Assembly (NCBI GenBank): GCA_012798695.1
Contig: JAAZMR010000007.1
Location: 1-41,673, forward strand
Length of the DNA stretch: 41,673 bases
Origin: Bacillota bacterium
GTDB lineage: Bacteria; Bacillota; Limnochordia; DTU087
Reading direction: 5' to 3'
This document shows positions 17,221 through 25,226 of this stretch, piece after piece. The position numbers were made by a program, and so were the translations under genes. The notes under the pieces are model-generated. The model saw nothing but the letters and a program-made list of their open reading frames with translations, was not told the DNA's origin and made no database searches. Position 1 is the first letter of the stretch; every line of letters begins with the position of its first letter.

Positions 17221-17757
17221 TCAACCGATCTCCTCTACTATAATCTGATCATTTGTAAAGATACAGATCTCAGCAGCTATTGATAGAGCATGTTGCGCAA
17301 TCTCGGCGGCCGAGAGATCAGTATGCTGCAGCAGGGCAGTCGCGGCTGCTTGGGCGTATGGCCCGCCCGATCCGATGCCGACCACCCCAGCATCAGGCTC
17401 AATCACGTCACCGGTTCCGGAAATAACCAGCATCTGCTCAGCATCCATGACTATCATTAACGCTTCTAAGCGCCTCAACACCCTGTCTGTTCTCCATTCC
17501 TTAGCCAACTCCACAGCTGCTCTGACTAGTTGGCCCCCGAATTGCTCTAGCTTGCTTTCAAACCTCTCAAACAATGTGAAAGCATCAGCAGCTGCTCCAG
17601 CAAACCCCACCAATACTTGTCCGTGATACAGCCGCCGGACTTTCTTGGCCCCATGTTTCATAATTATTTTTTCGCCAAAGGTGACCTGGCCATCACCGGC
17701 TAAGGCCCCCTTGCCGTTTCGCAGTACCCCAACAATAGTAGTAGATCGAATCTCCAA
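17221..17757 (-). CDS. hslV: ATP-dependent protease peptidase subunit HslV (ClpQ)
   Basis: HslV is the N-terminal-nucleophile peptidase of the HslUV protease. The protein reads MEIRS and then [20 protein letters not shown], so a short propeptide would be removed to expose a catalytic threonine. The family stretches [38 protein letters not shown] and [17 protein letters not shown] are present. The start is a TTG at 17757 with AGGGAGG 7 bases upstream, giving 178 residues, as usual. The frame extends up to 17853, but that part overlaps topA and is unrelated to the family. The trmFO and xerC (codV) genes often found between topA and hslV are missing. Confidence 0.96.
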   Translation of the reverse strand: MEIRSTTIVGVLRNGKGALAGDGQVTFGEKIIMKHGAKKVRRLYHGQVLVGFAGAAADAFTLFERFESKLEQFGGQLVRAAVELAKEWRTDRVLRRLEALMIVMDAEQMLVISGTGDVIEPDAGVVGIGSGGPYAQAAATALLQHTDLSAAEIAQHALSIAAEICIFTNDQIIVEEIG

Positions 17758-17779
17758 GTACTTCCCTCCCTGATGAACC

Positions 17780-19891
17780 TCAGGCTTCTTCGACCAAGTC
17801 CACCTGATAACCACACTCCTTGTCGGAACAGACAGCTTGGGGCTGTCGACCACGCCGCTGCTTGAGTACTAGGAAATGACCGCATTGTGGGCAGTCCTTG
17901 CCTATGGGCCGCTGCCAACTAGTAAATTTGCATTCGGGATAGTTGGCACATCCATAAAACGTCCTGCCTCGCCTGCTGCGGCGCTCCACTACCTGGCCTT
18001 TACACTGGGGACAGGCTACACCAATTTCCTTGAGCAATGGTTTGGTATTGCGGCACTCCGGAAAGCCGGGACAGGCCAAGAACCGTCCATAGCGCCCTTG
18101 TCTGATCACCATGTTGCGGCCGCATTTTTCACAGATCTCATCAGTTTCTTCTTCGGCAATCTCCACTTCTTCCATATGAGTCTCTGCCGCTTTCAATTCC
18201 TGTTCAAAGGGTACCCAAAACTCTTCCAATACCCGTACCCAGTCTTCTTCACCTTCTTCGATGCGATCTAACCGCTCCTCCATAGTTGCAGTGAACTCTA
18301 CATCGATGACATTGGTGAAATGCTCTTTGAGAAGCTCGACTACGATATCACCTAATTCCGTTGGGGCAAATCGTTTGTCTTCGACAGTCACATATCCGCG
18401 CCGTTTGATCGTGTCTATGATCTGAGCATAGGTGCTAGGGCGGCCGATGCCCAATTCTTCCAGCGTCTTCACCAACATGGCTTCGGAATACCTAGGTGGC
18501 GGTTGAGTGAAGTGCTGATTAGGAGTCAACTGCAAGAGCTTGAGCACTTCTCCTTTACCTAGCTCTGGCAGCATCTTGTCTTCCTCGTCAGCCTGTTCAT
18601 TATTATCGGTGTTCTCGATGTAAAGGGCCATAAAACCCGGAAACTTAATCGCTGAGCCAGAAGCCCGAAATTGATAGTTTTCGGCCTTGATCAGCACTGT
18701 CACCGTATCCAGAATAGCTGGGGCCATCTGACTGGCTATGAATCGCTCCCAAATAAGCCGGTAGAGACGCTGTTGGTCACGAGTAAGAAAAGACTTCATA
18801 TCTTCAGGTCGTCTCTGCATAGATGTAGGACGAATCGCCTCGTGCGCAGCTTGGGCACCGGCCCGGCTCTTATATACCGGCGGCTTCCCAGGGACGTAAT
18901 CATCTCCATATCGCTCAATTATTGTCTGTCGAGCAGCCTGCTGGGCCTCTGGAGCTACCCTGGTCGCATCAGTACGGATATAAGTAATTAGACCGACTGT
19001 GCCTTCTGCACCTACATCCAATCCTTCATAGAGCTGTTGAGCAACCCGCATTGTGCGCCTAGCTGTGAAACCTAACCGCCGCGAAGCCTCTTGCTGGAGG
19101 CTGCTAGTCGTGAAGGGCGGTGAGGGATTTCTACGTCGTTGTTTGCGCTCTACCGATTGCACAACGAACTCTGCTTGGGTGGCCGCCTTGACCACAGCTT
19201 CAGCTTCTGCCTGATTCTTGATATCCACTTTCTTGCCATCTATCCGATGGAGCTTCGCAGTAAATACGCCTTTTTCTGGTTCTGATTCAGCCGCTGATTG
19301 CAGATCGGCCACAACTGACCAATACTCTTGGGGCTCAAAAGCATTGATCTCAGCCTCACGTTCAGAAATCAACCTCACAGCAACTGATTGCACCCGGCCC
19401 GCACTCAGCCCTTTTTTCACCTTGGCCCACAGCAAGGGGCTGAGTTTGTAACCCACCAGCCGATCGAGGATGCGGCGTGCCTGCTGTGCATTGACCAGAT
19501 CCTGATTGATCGGACGTGGTTCTTTAATCGCGTTCTTAACCGCTTTCTCAGTTATCTCATAGAATTCAATTCGACAAGGGTCTTCTCCGCTCACCTGTAG
19601 AGCTTCGGCCAAATGCCAGGAAATAGCCTCCCCTTCCCGGTCAGGGTCAGTGGCAAATAAGATGCGGTCCGACTTTTTTGCCGCATCCCTGAGCTCCTTC
19701 AAGACAGGTCCTTTACCTCTGATCGTAATGTACTTGGGCTGAAAACCATTGTCAACATCTACTCCAAACTGGCTCTTGGGGAGATCCCGCACATGACCAA
19801 CCGAGGCTTTCACAGTATAACTCCTCCCCAGGAACCTACTGATTGTCTTCGCCTTAGCCGGGGACTCCACAATCACCAAAGATTTAGCCAC
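17780..19891 (-). CDS. topA: DNA topoisomerase I
   Basis: This type IA topoisomerase relaxes negative supercoils. The protein of about 703 residues begins [20 protein letters not shown] (Toprim domain) with the metal-binding DPDREGE at residues 82-88. The catalytic tyrosine is in [13 protein letters not shown], near residue 304. The C-terminus carries three zinc-binding modules: CEKCG with CPGFPEC, CPQCKG with CANYPEC, and CPQCGH with a CSDKEC-type end. The GTG at 19891 has GGGAGG 8 bases upstream; the ATGs further up to 19921 lack this. A 10-base-pair hairpin lies about 30 bases before the start. Confidence 0.97.
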   Translation of the reverse strand: MAKSLVIVESPAKAKTISRFLGRSYTVKASVGHVRDLPKSQFGVDVDNGFQPKYITIRGKGPVLKELRDAAKKSDRILFATDPDREGEAISWHLAEALQVSGEDPCRIEFYEITEKAVKNAIKEPRPINQDLVNAQQARRILDRLVGYKLSPLLWAKVKKGLSAGRVQSVAVRLISEREAEINAFEPQEYWSVVADLQSAAESEPEKGVFTAKLHRIDGKKVDIKNQAEAEAVVKAATQAEFVVQSVERKQRRRNPSPPFTTSSLQQEASRRLGFTARRTMRVAQQLYEGLDVGAEGTVGLITYIRTDATRVAPEAQQAARQTIIERYGDDYVPGKPPVYKSRAGAQAAHEAIRPTSMQRRPEDMKSFLTRDQQRLYRLIWERFIASQMAPAILDTVTVLIKAENYQFRASGSAIKFPGFMALYIENTDNNEQADEEDKMLPELGKGEVLKLLQLTPNQHFTQPPPRYSEAMLVKTLEELGIGRPSTYAQIIDTIKRRGYVTVEDKRFAPTELGDIVVELLKEHFTNVIDVEFTATMEERLDRIEEGEEDWVRVLEEFWVPFEQELKAAETHMEEVEIAEEETDEICEKCGRNMVIRQGRYGRFLACPGFPECRNTKPLLKEIGVACPQCKGQVVERRSRRGRTFYGCANYPECKFTSWQRPIGKDCPQCGHFLVLKQRRGRQPQAVCSDKECGYQVDLVEEA

Positions 19892-19922
19892 ATTTCTGCC
19901 CTCCCGCATAACGTCCATCATA

Positions 19923-19950
19923 AGGGCTAACCCCCCTTTAGGTTAGCCCT
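19923..19950 (-). other. Perfect 10-bp hairpin in the topA leader
   Basis: AGGGCTAACC and GGTTAGCCCT form a perfect 10-base-pair stem around an 8-base loop. It lies between the smg stop and the topA start. On the coding strand no T run follows, so it does not look like an intrinsic terminator. It could be an mRNA processing or stability element, or it could lower readthrough from smg into topA. Confidence 0.6.
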
Positions 19951-20001
19951 CGCGAACATATGAATCAGTGGCGACTTCATCTCACCACTATCAAGAAACA
20001 A

Positions 20002-20481
20002 TCAATTCCACCAGTTACTGGCCTTTTTGTCTGATGAGGACAAGGGAGCTGTCGATAGTAGGAACGATCTGATATCATCGTCAACGACTCGCCCAACGAT
20101 CCACTGTAGTTCCGGAATACCGACTTCCGACACTTGCAGGGCTACAGCTTCCCCTAGCACGTTCTCCAATTCTACTTGATCGATTAGGTTAGCACCGACC
20201 AGACCAATCAAATATCCTTGGGCCTCCAGATCCAGCTTAACCCGCTCTTCCGGAGTAAATACCCGCATCGAGTCACCCCAGACAGGATATTCTATATCTT
20301 CGCTTCCAGTCTGGATGATCTCGGGCAAGGAGAAGACTAGAGCCAAGGCCTGCTCTATTTCGTCAGAATCGTATCCTTCCGCCATCAGCATCGTGATTAG
20401 CTCCGGACCACTGATAGATTCTCTGTCGGTATCCAACACCTCCGCAATTAGCTTTTGGATGATACCTATGATTCGCTGCAA
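20002..20481 (-). CDS. smg: Smg family protein (DUF494)
   Basis: This 159-residue soluble protein resembles Smg of gammaproteobacteria. The best match is SMRVFTPEERVKLDLEAQGY near residues 71-90, which corresponds to the conserved SMRIYTPEE region of E. coli Smg, followed by a helical end. The start is a TTG at 20481 with AGAGGGGG upstream, giving the usual family length (E. coli Smg, about 157). The frame is open to 20553, but that segment contains a strong promoter and is not coding. Smg is encoded beside dprA (smf) and a topoisomerase-related gene in E. coli, and here it lies exactly between dprA and topA. The molecular function is unknown. Confidence 0.85.
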   Translation of the reverse strand: MQRIIGIIQKLIAEVLDTDRESISGPELITMLMAEGYDSDEIEQALALVFSLPEIIQTGSEDIEYPVWGDSMRVFTPEERVKLDLEAQGYLIGLVGANLIDQVELENVLGEAVALQVSEVGIPELQWIVGRVVDDDIRSFLLSTAPLSSSDKKASNWWN

Positions 20482-20515
20482 TGGCCTGCCCCCTCTTCTC
20501 AAGACATTTGCCTTT

Positions 20516-20544
20516 ATTATATTCGTTAGGACAAGCCTTGTAAA
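20516..20544 (-). promoter_or_regulatory. SigA-type promoter upstream of smg-topA-hslVU
   Basis: On the coding strand the -35 box TTTACA (20544-20539) and the perfect -10 box TATAAT (20521-20516) are separated by exactly 17 bases. The predicted transcript begins near 20509, about 28 bases before the smg TTG start. No terminator with a T run is seen until the riboswitch platform at 15553, so this transcript may also reach the flagellar leader. Confidence 0.8.
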
Positions 20545-20576
20545 CATTATCATCCAGAAAATGCAAGCCAGAACTC

Positions 20577-21674
20577 CTAACTTACCCGCTGAAACACCCC
20601 TGTAGCCAGCTCTTCCACCATTCCAGCCAATACAAGTTGAAGTAATGTACTATTCACCTCAGAAACAGACAAACCGGTGATCATAACTAGTTCATCGACA
20701 TCCAACGGCTGACCCAGACATTCCAGCAATTCGTGAGCAAGGCCGGTAAAATCAGCATGGCTTTTCGCCGATTCTGATGGTATCAGGGGCAGTTGCAGTT
20801 GAGAACTGAGCTGCATTTCATCCAATACATCCTGCGCGCCCCGGATAAGGTGGGCACCCGCTTGAATCAGTTTGTTGGGGCCAGCGGCTCCTTGGTTGGC
20901 CGGATCACCGGGAATGGCGTACACATCTCGGTTTTGTTCTACAGCCATGGTGGCCGTAATCAGAGCCCCACTGCGTTCGCCCGCTTCCACTACGATCACT
21001 CCCATACTCAGACCGCTAATAATCCGGTTGCGGGCAGGGAAATTCCCTCGCAGTGGCGGAGTGGCTGGTGGAAATGGGGAGATGAGTACTCCCGAGCGTT
21101 CGATCTGTCTAGCCAGTTTACTATTACACTTCGGATAGGTGATGTCCAGTCCCGTCCCCAAGACCGCTGCAGTCCTGCCAGTCTCCAGGCTGCCTTCATG
21201 CGCGGCCGTGTCAATGCCTAAAGCCAAGCCGCTCACCACTGTAACACCAGCAGCAGCCAAATCTCTGCCCAAGCGCTTGGACCAACCAATTCCCCGAGGG
21301 CTGGCCCGCCTACGCCCTACTATGGCAATCGTAGGGTGCTGCAAGCACGACAGGTCCCCCCGGTAATACAATACTGGTGGTGGATCATAGATATGCTGAA
21401 GCCGCACCGGATAATCACGATCGAGCCACGTAATCAGTTTCACATTATTGTGCCGATACAGCTTTTCCCATTCAGATACGAGATCCAGCTCCATTCTGGC
21501 TCGTACGATTGCATCGACCCTGGTATGGCCGATGCCGGTATAGGCCTGCAACTCTTCTCTAGTCGCGTGGAAGGCCTCTGCTTCGCTTCCCATGGCCTGT
21601 ACCAGCTTCCTAATAGTCACACTGCCTAAATGAGGCAAGAGACTCAGACCCCATAGATACATCCGAGCCAACAC
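20577..21674 (-). CDS. dprA: DNA-processing protein DprA (Smf)
   Basis: DprA loads RecA on incoming single-stranded DNA during natural transformation and is also kept in many non-competent bacteria. The 365-residue protein has an N-terminal helix-hairpin-helix region (about residues 10-60, TGIGHTRVDAI). A Rossmann-like DprA core follows with AIVGRRRASPRG, VVSGLALGIDTAAHEGSL and TPPLRGNFPARNRIISGLS. The C-terminal winged-helix part ends near residue 360. The GTG start has GGGAGGGG upstream. The core usually begins GSR or GxR; GRRR here is an acceptable variant. Neighbours are a zinc-ribbon gene upstream and smg downstream. Confidence 0.95.
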   Translation of the reverse strand: MLARMYLWGLSLLPHLGSVTIRKLVQAMGSEAEAFHATREELQAYTGIGHTRVDAIVRARMELDLVSEWEKLYRHNNVKLITWLDRDYPVRLQHIYDPPPVLYYRGDLSCLQHPTIAIVGRRRASPRGIGWSKRLGRDLAAAGVTVVSGLALGIDTAAHEGSLETGRTAAVLGTGLDITYPKCNSKLARQIERSGVLISPFPPATPPLRGNFPARNRIISGLSMGVIVVEAGERSGALITATMAVEQNRDVYAIPGDPANQGAAGPNKLIQAGAHLIRGAQDVLDEMQLSSQLQLPLIPSESAKSHADFTGLAHELLECLGQPLDVDELVMITGLSVSEVNSTLLQLVLAGMVEELATGVFQRVS

Positions 21675-21698
21675 AAACTCCCCTCCCGTTTGTCCCTG

Positions 21699-21944
21699 CT
21701 AATCAGGATGCCGTTCATCATCTAAGCTCTGCTCTAAACTTCCCAGGATTTGTCTTAGCTCTTCTTCCCAGTGCAGCTGATAAAGGCACAATTCATCATT
21801 TTGCACCAGCGAACCCGTGCCGCAGTTACTGCAAAGCAGGGCTGAAGTTTCGCTTTTTTGACCTTTAATCACATGGGGAGTATCAGCTTGACAGATGGGG
21901 CAATTGTATATTTTGGTCTTGCCTGAATTTTGCTCATGTCCCAA
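21699..21944 (-). CDS. Small zinc-ribbon protein of unknown function
   Basis: This 81-residue protein has two CxxC pairs, CPIC at residues 15-18 and CSNC near residues 38-41. They form a likely single zinc ribbon of about 27 residues, followed by an acidic helical tail (HWEEELRQILGSLEQSLDDE). The TTG start has GGAGG 7 bases upstream and lies about 40 bases after a candidate promoter. It ends 24 bases before dprA, so the two are probably co-transcribed. No signal peptide or membrane segment is visible. I do not recognise the family with confidence. The compact ribbon and charged tail suggest a nucleic-acid- or protein-binding accessory factor, which is inference only. Confidence 0.7.
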   Translation of the reverse strand: MGHEQNSGKTKIYNCPICQADTPHVIKGQKSETSALLCSNCGTGSLVQNDELCLYQLHWEEELRQILGSLEQSLDDERHPD

Positions 21945-21990
21945 GGGGTGTCCTCCCTTTCGCGATCCTAACAGACTCTAGGTTGTCCTG

Positions 21991-22019
21991 ATTCTATCTC
22001 AGAATGCATATACATCCAA
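21991..22019 (-). promoter_or_regulatory. Candidate SigA promoter before the zinc-ribbon-dprA unit
   Basis: The -35 box TTGGAT (22019-22014) and the -10 box TAGAAT (21996-21991) are 17 bases apart on the coding strand. The -10 box differs from consensus at one base; the -35 box matches only in its TTG. The predicted start point near 21984 would leave a leader of about 40 bases before the TTG start. The downstream unit would be the zinc-ribbon gene and dprA. Confidence 0.5.
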
Positions 22020-22039
22020 AACACAGCTGTTTGAGGGCT

Positions 22040-22071
22040 GTTGTCTGCTTTAGCATGGCTTAAAGCACAAC
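22040..22071 (-). other. Inverted repeat after yifB/comM
   Basis: TGCTTTA and TAAAGCA (22046-22052 and 22061-22067) are perfect inverted arms around an 8-base loop. They extend with GTTG/CAAC after a 2-base bulge. The repeat lies between the yifB/comM stop and the candidate promoter of the zinc-ribbon gene. It has no T run on the coding strand. It may be a weak terminator or a protein site. Confidence 0.4.
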
Positions 22072-22126
22072 TTCGTATCCGGCCCCCTCTCGATAGAAGA
22101 ATGGCCAAGGAGGTCTATTACTGCAA

Positions 22127-23596
22127 CTAAAGGGCAAGGCGATAAGTTAGTGCCTCAGCTATGTGGTCCGCCTGGATGGTATCAGCTTGGCTTAGACAAG
22201 CAATCGTCCGGGCGACTCGCTGGGTCCTGGTCACAGCTCTAGCTGAAAGCTGGAATTTCCGAACAGCCCCTGCCAGCACCGCCAACCCTTCTTTGGATAC
22301 ATTTGGCACTGTATTGGTATCTTGGGGCACACCGTTCGCTCTAGCATGCTGCCATGCGTTATAAACTCGTTCGCGTACTGCCTGTGATGGCTCCCCCTCT
22401 GTCAGATAATCGCGGCTCTCCAGAGCACCCATCCATACTTGCAGATCGACTCTATCCAGTAAGGGCCCCGATAGGCGCCGACGATATGATGCCACGTCCC
22501 TTCCGGAGCAGATGCAATCCTTGGCAGTTGAGCCCAAAAAGCCGCATGGACAGGGATTGGCTGCTAATACGAGCTGACAAACCGATGGATAAGTGACACT
22601 ATATCCATGGCGAACTAGCGACACAACACCATCTTCTAGAGGTTGGCGCAAGACATCCAACACTCGCCGTCGGAATTCACCGGCTTCATCCAGAAACAGT
22701 ACACCGTGGTGAGCTAGAGTGACTTCCCCTGGCAGTGGTTGTATGCCACCCCCAATCATGCCTGCTACCGTGGAGGAATGATGGGGGCTCCGAAACGGCC
22801 GGTTCAGACTCAATCTCAGCGGTGCCTGACCCCCTTTGGCCACAGAGTAGATTTGAGCTACTTCAATCGCTTCATCTATGGACAGTGGTGGTAGAATACT
22901 GGGTAGACAACGGGCCAAAAGGGTTTTGCCACATCCAGGAGGTCCCACTAGAAGCAGATTGTGGCGGCCGGCAGCAGCGATCTCCAAAGCCCTTCGAGCT
23001 GATAGCTGGCCTCGCACCTCGAGTAAGTCGTTATGCATTGTAGGTTCTGTATCGAATTGAACTGGACGGGGACGTACGAGCTGCCCAATCCCCTGCAAAA
23101 CCTCAACAGCGTCCCGCAAGTGATTGACAACACCAATATCTATGTCATCTGCCATACCTGCTTCTTGCTCATTATCAGCTGGAACTAGTGCTCGAGAGAC
23201 ACCTCCGGGCACCGCTGCCGTCACCATCGGCAGGACACCGGCTACACCCCGAATGCCGCCATCGAGGGAGAGCTCACCGATGGCCAAGACACCTGTCAGT
23301 TTTTCCGGTTCCACAACTCCACCAGCAGCCAGAATACCAAGGGCAATCGCTAAATCAAAAGCGGAACCCACTTTGCGCAGGTCACCAGGTGCCAGGTTCA
23401 CCGTGACGCGCTGCAGCGGAAATTCAAAACCAGAGTTTTTCAGTGCTGCCCTGACCCGCTGGCGGCTTTCCCGAACTGCCACATCCGGCAATCCTACTAT
23501 CTCAAAACTCGGCAAACCCCGAGAAAGGTCCACCTCCACATCGACCAGAAACCCTTGTATGCCTAAGACCGTAGCAGCCTTCACTGTAGCAATCAT
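22127..23596 (-). CDS. comM: YifB/ComM family Mg chelatase-like AAA ATPase
   Basis: ComM is a hexameric helicase that promotes branch migration during natural transformation in proteobacteria; in Bacillota the same family is usually named YifB. The protein of about 489 residues begins MIATVKAATVLGIQGFLVDV, then GLPSFEIVGLPDVAVRESRQ and an N-terminal Lon-like domain (GDLRKVGSAFDLAIALGIL). The AAA core has Walker A GPPGCGKTLLA, RPFRSPHHSSTVAGMIGGG and Walker B VLFLDEAGEF. A zinc-type cysteine cluster NPCPCGFLG follows, and a C-terminal helical domain ends the protein. The ATG at 23596 has AAAGGTGA 8 bases upstream; the GTG four codons earlier is less likely. It is close to dprA, another transformation-linked gene. 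Confidence 0.93.
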   Translation of the reverse strand: MIATVKAATVLGIQGFLVDVEVDLSRGLPSFEIVGLPDVAVRESRQRVRAALKNSGFEFPLQRVTVNLAPGDLRKVGSAFDLAIALGILAAGGVVEPEKLTGVLAIGELSLDGGIRGVAGVLPMVTAAVPGGVSRALVPADNEQEAGMADDIDIGVVNHLRDAVEVLQGIGQLVRPRPVQFDTEPTMHNDLLEVRGQLSARRALEIAAAGRHNLLLVGPPGCGKTLLARCLPSILPPLSIDEAIEVAQIYSVAKGGQAPLRLSLNRPFRSPHHSSTVAGMIGGGIQPLPGEVTLAHHGVLFLDEAGEFRRRVLDVLRQPLEDGVVSLVRHGYSVTYPSVCQLVLAANPCPCGFLGSTAKDCICSGRDVASYRRRLSGPLLDRVDLQVWMGALESRDYLTEGEPSQAVRERVYNAWQHARANGVPQDTNTVPNVSKEGLAVLAGAVRKFQLSARAVTRTQRVARTIACLSQADTIQADHIAEALTYRLAL

Positions 23597-23713
23597 TAAA
23601 AAAATCACCTTTCCTCAACCCCACCTCTTGGGGCAAGGACTGGTGACATGAAATCAGGTAGTACAGTTTATTCATTCTCCCTACTTATCGCTATTCCTGC
23701 TTATCGAGGCCAT

Positions 23714-24082
23714 TCATAAAGCCCAGCCCTCGAAAGCCCTGATAATGTGCTCAATCTTGTGGCGGTCAGGGGCCGTACTCAAGATCTCAACCACGTCAAA
23801 ACGGCAACTTGCCTCAGCCTGTCCATATGACCATAGAAAATGCTGTGCAGAACGCCAAATACGTCTCTGCTTTCTCTTGTCGACAGTCTCCCTGGGCATT
23901 CCGAACCGAGTACTCTGGCCGCCTTTTACCTCTATGAACACTATGACCTCGCCATCTCGAGCGATCAGATCGATTTCTCCATAAGGACAACGATATTGCC
24001 GGGCTAGGATTGCGTAACCCCGTGCGTGCAAATACTGGGCGGCTAGCGCCTCATACCAGTTGCCTTTGCGCCTGAGATTCAT
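23714..24082 (-). CDS. yraN: YraN family (UPF0102) nuclease-like protein
   Basis: This protein of about 122 residues belongs to the YraN/UPF0102 family, which has a restriction-endonuclease-like fold. Visible motifs are GNWYEALAAQYLHARGYAIL near the start, then CPYGEIDLIARDGEVIVFIE followed by VKGG. The GEIDLI and FIEVK blocks carry the acidic and lysine residues of a PD-(D/E)XK site. FDVVEI lies near residue 98. The cellular role is not established. Start choice is between ATG 24082 and a TTG one codon upstream. It lies between the HD-GYP gene and comM, a neighbourhood where yraN commonly follows rnhB. Confidence 0.92.
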   Translation of the reverse strand: MNLRRKGNWYEALAAQYLHARGYAILARQYRCPYGEIDLIARDGEVIVFIEVKGGQSTRFGMPRETVDKRKQRRIWRSAQHFLWSYGQAEASCRFDVVEILSTAPDRHKIEHIIRAFEGWAL

Positions 24083-24173
24083 CAAAACTGACCACCAATA
24101 CTCCTAGTGGACTGCCAGAAATATGCATCCTGACATCTCCAATCAGTTAAAGCCTGACTTGGAACTAGAAATG

Positions 24174-25226
24174 CTAAACCATTCGAGCAATCCGTTTCCC
24201 TTCATGTTGATTGATATCAATTTCGGTCTGCTTTCCCAAAGGGCGACCCAGAGCATCATACTCCACCTGCACAACCAGAGAGTTGTACCCCCGAGCCTTC
24301 AACACCATTCCTACCTCACCAGTATCTAGCTTCACCTTGCACCCAGGTGGATATGGCACAACACTAGAGAGGAACACACCGACCACGCCATCATCAAGAT
24401 ACCGAGATCTCAACCTCTTGATTTCCTGTAAGGCTTCGAAAGGAGAGACCCCCTTCCGGTATATTCGGTCGGAAGTCATGGCATCATACGTATCGGCTAC
24501 CGCCACAATGCGAGCAAAGAGGTGAATACCACTATCAGCCAAACCTCGCGGATATCCACACCCATTCACCCGCTCATGATGCTGGTACGCAACATGTGCA
24601 GCCCGAGTAGAAAGCCCAGGACACTCTCTTAGCACATCAAAGCCGTAACGGGTGTGCTGCTTCATCTCATCCCATTCAGCGGGGGTCAACCGGGTGGGTT
24701 TTAGGAGAATCTGGTCAGGTATCCTAATCTTCCCCACATCATGAAGTATGGCCCCCATGGCCAGTTCTCGAAGCGTCAAATCGTCTAGTTCAAGAGCAAT
24801 TCCCATCATCACTGACAGGACGCATACATTGACACAATGACCAAAAGTATAATCATCATGGCGTCGAATATCAGTAAGGGGAACAACTACATCACGGGCA
24901 AGTACCACTTCATCTACAATCGAATTCACTACTCGCGCAATCGGTTCGATAACCAAAGTCCCGCCCAACTTCACGGAATCGAAGCTGCTCTTTACTATGG
25001 TAATAGCTCGCTGTCTAGTAGCTTCAGAGACAGCCTCAGGCAGAGCTGCCACCTCGGCAGCGTCTCCGATGTAAACTGCCGGATAACCTAGTGCACGCAG
25101 ACGCGATATGTACCGGTTTTTGAGGATCACCCCGGCATTGAGCAAGATCGTGCCTTCAGCACTATAGACTGCCTTGGCCAGCTGCATACCCGGTTCCAGA
25201 TTTTCAACCCGTACGATCTTCATCGC
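24174..25226 (-). CDS. HD-GYP domain cyclic-di-GMP phosphodiesterase
   Basis: HD-GYP enzymes hydrolyse cyclic-di-GMP. The 350-residue protein has an N-terminal domain (residues about 1-60, starting MKIVRVENLEPGMQLAKAVY). The HD-GYP core spans about 120-270 and has H129, HD at 161-162 in HDVGKIRIPD, H190, HHE at 215-217 and GYP at 223-225. D244 lies in the VADTYDAMTSDRIYR motif. The segment before GYP is HHERVNGCGYP, with N where many members have D, a known variation. The C-terminal about 75 residues form a beta-rich tail. No membrane segment or receiver domain is visible, so it is probably cytosolic. The start is ATG 25226 with AAGGGGTGA upstream, overlapping rnhB by 23 bases. Confidence 0.92.
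   Translation of the reverse strand, partial: AMKIVRVENLEPGMQLAKAVYSAEGTILLNAGVILKNRYISRLRALGYPAVYIGDAAEVAALPEAVSEATRQRAITIVKSSFDSVKLGGTLVIEPIARVVNSIVDEVVLARDVVVPLTDIRRHDDYTFGHCVNVCVLSVMMGIALELDDLTLRELAMGAILHDVGKIRIPDQILLKPTRLTPAEWDEMKQHTRYGFDVLRECPGLSTRAAHVAYQHHERVNGCGYPRGLADSGIHLFARIVAVADTYDAMTSDRIYRKGVSPFEALQEIKRLRSRYLDDGVVGVFLSSVVPYPPGCKVKLDTGEVGMVLKARGYNSLVVQVEYDALGRPLGKQTEIDINQHEGKRIARMV

Noticed and set aside
23609-23713. Possible promoter or terminator before yifB/comM
   Set aside because: Only a four-base CCCC/GGGG stem is visible and no -35 and -10 pair with proper spacing was found.
24051-24128. 25-codon frame starting MHISGSPLGV on the minus strand upstream of and overlapping yraN
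   Set aside because: It overlaps the yraN start in another frame, has only a weak ribosome site and no recognisable product.
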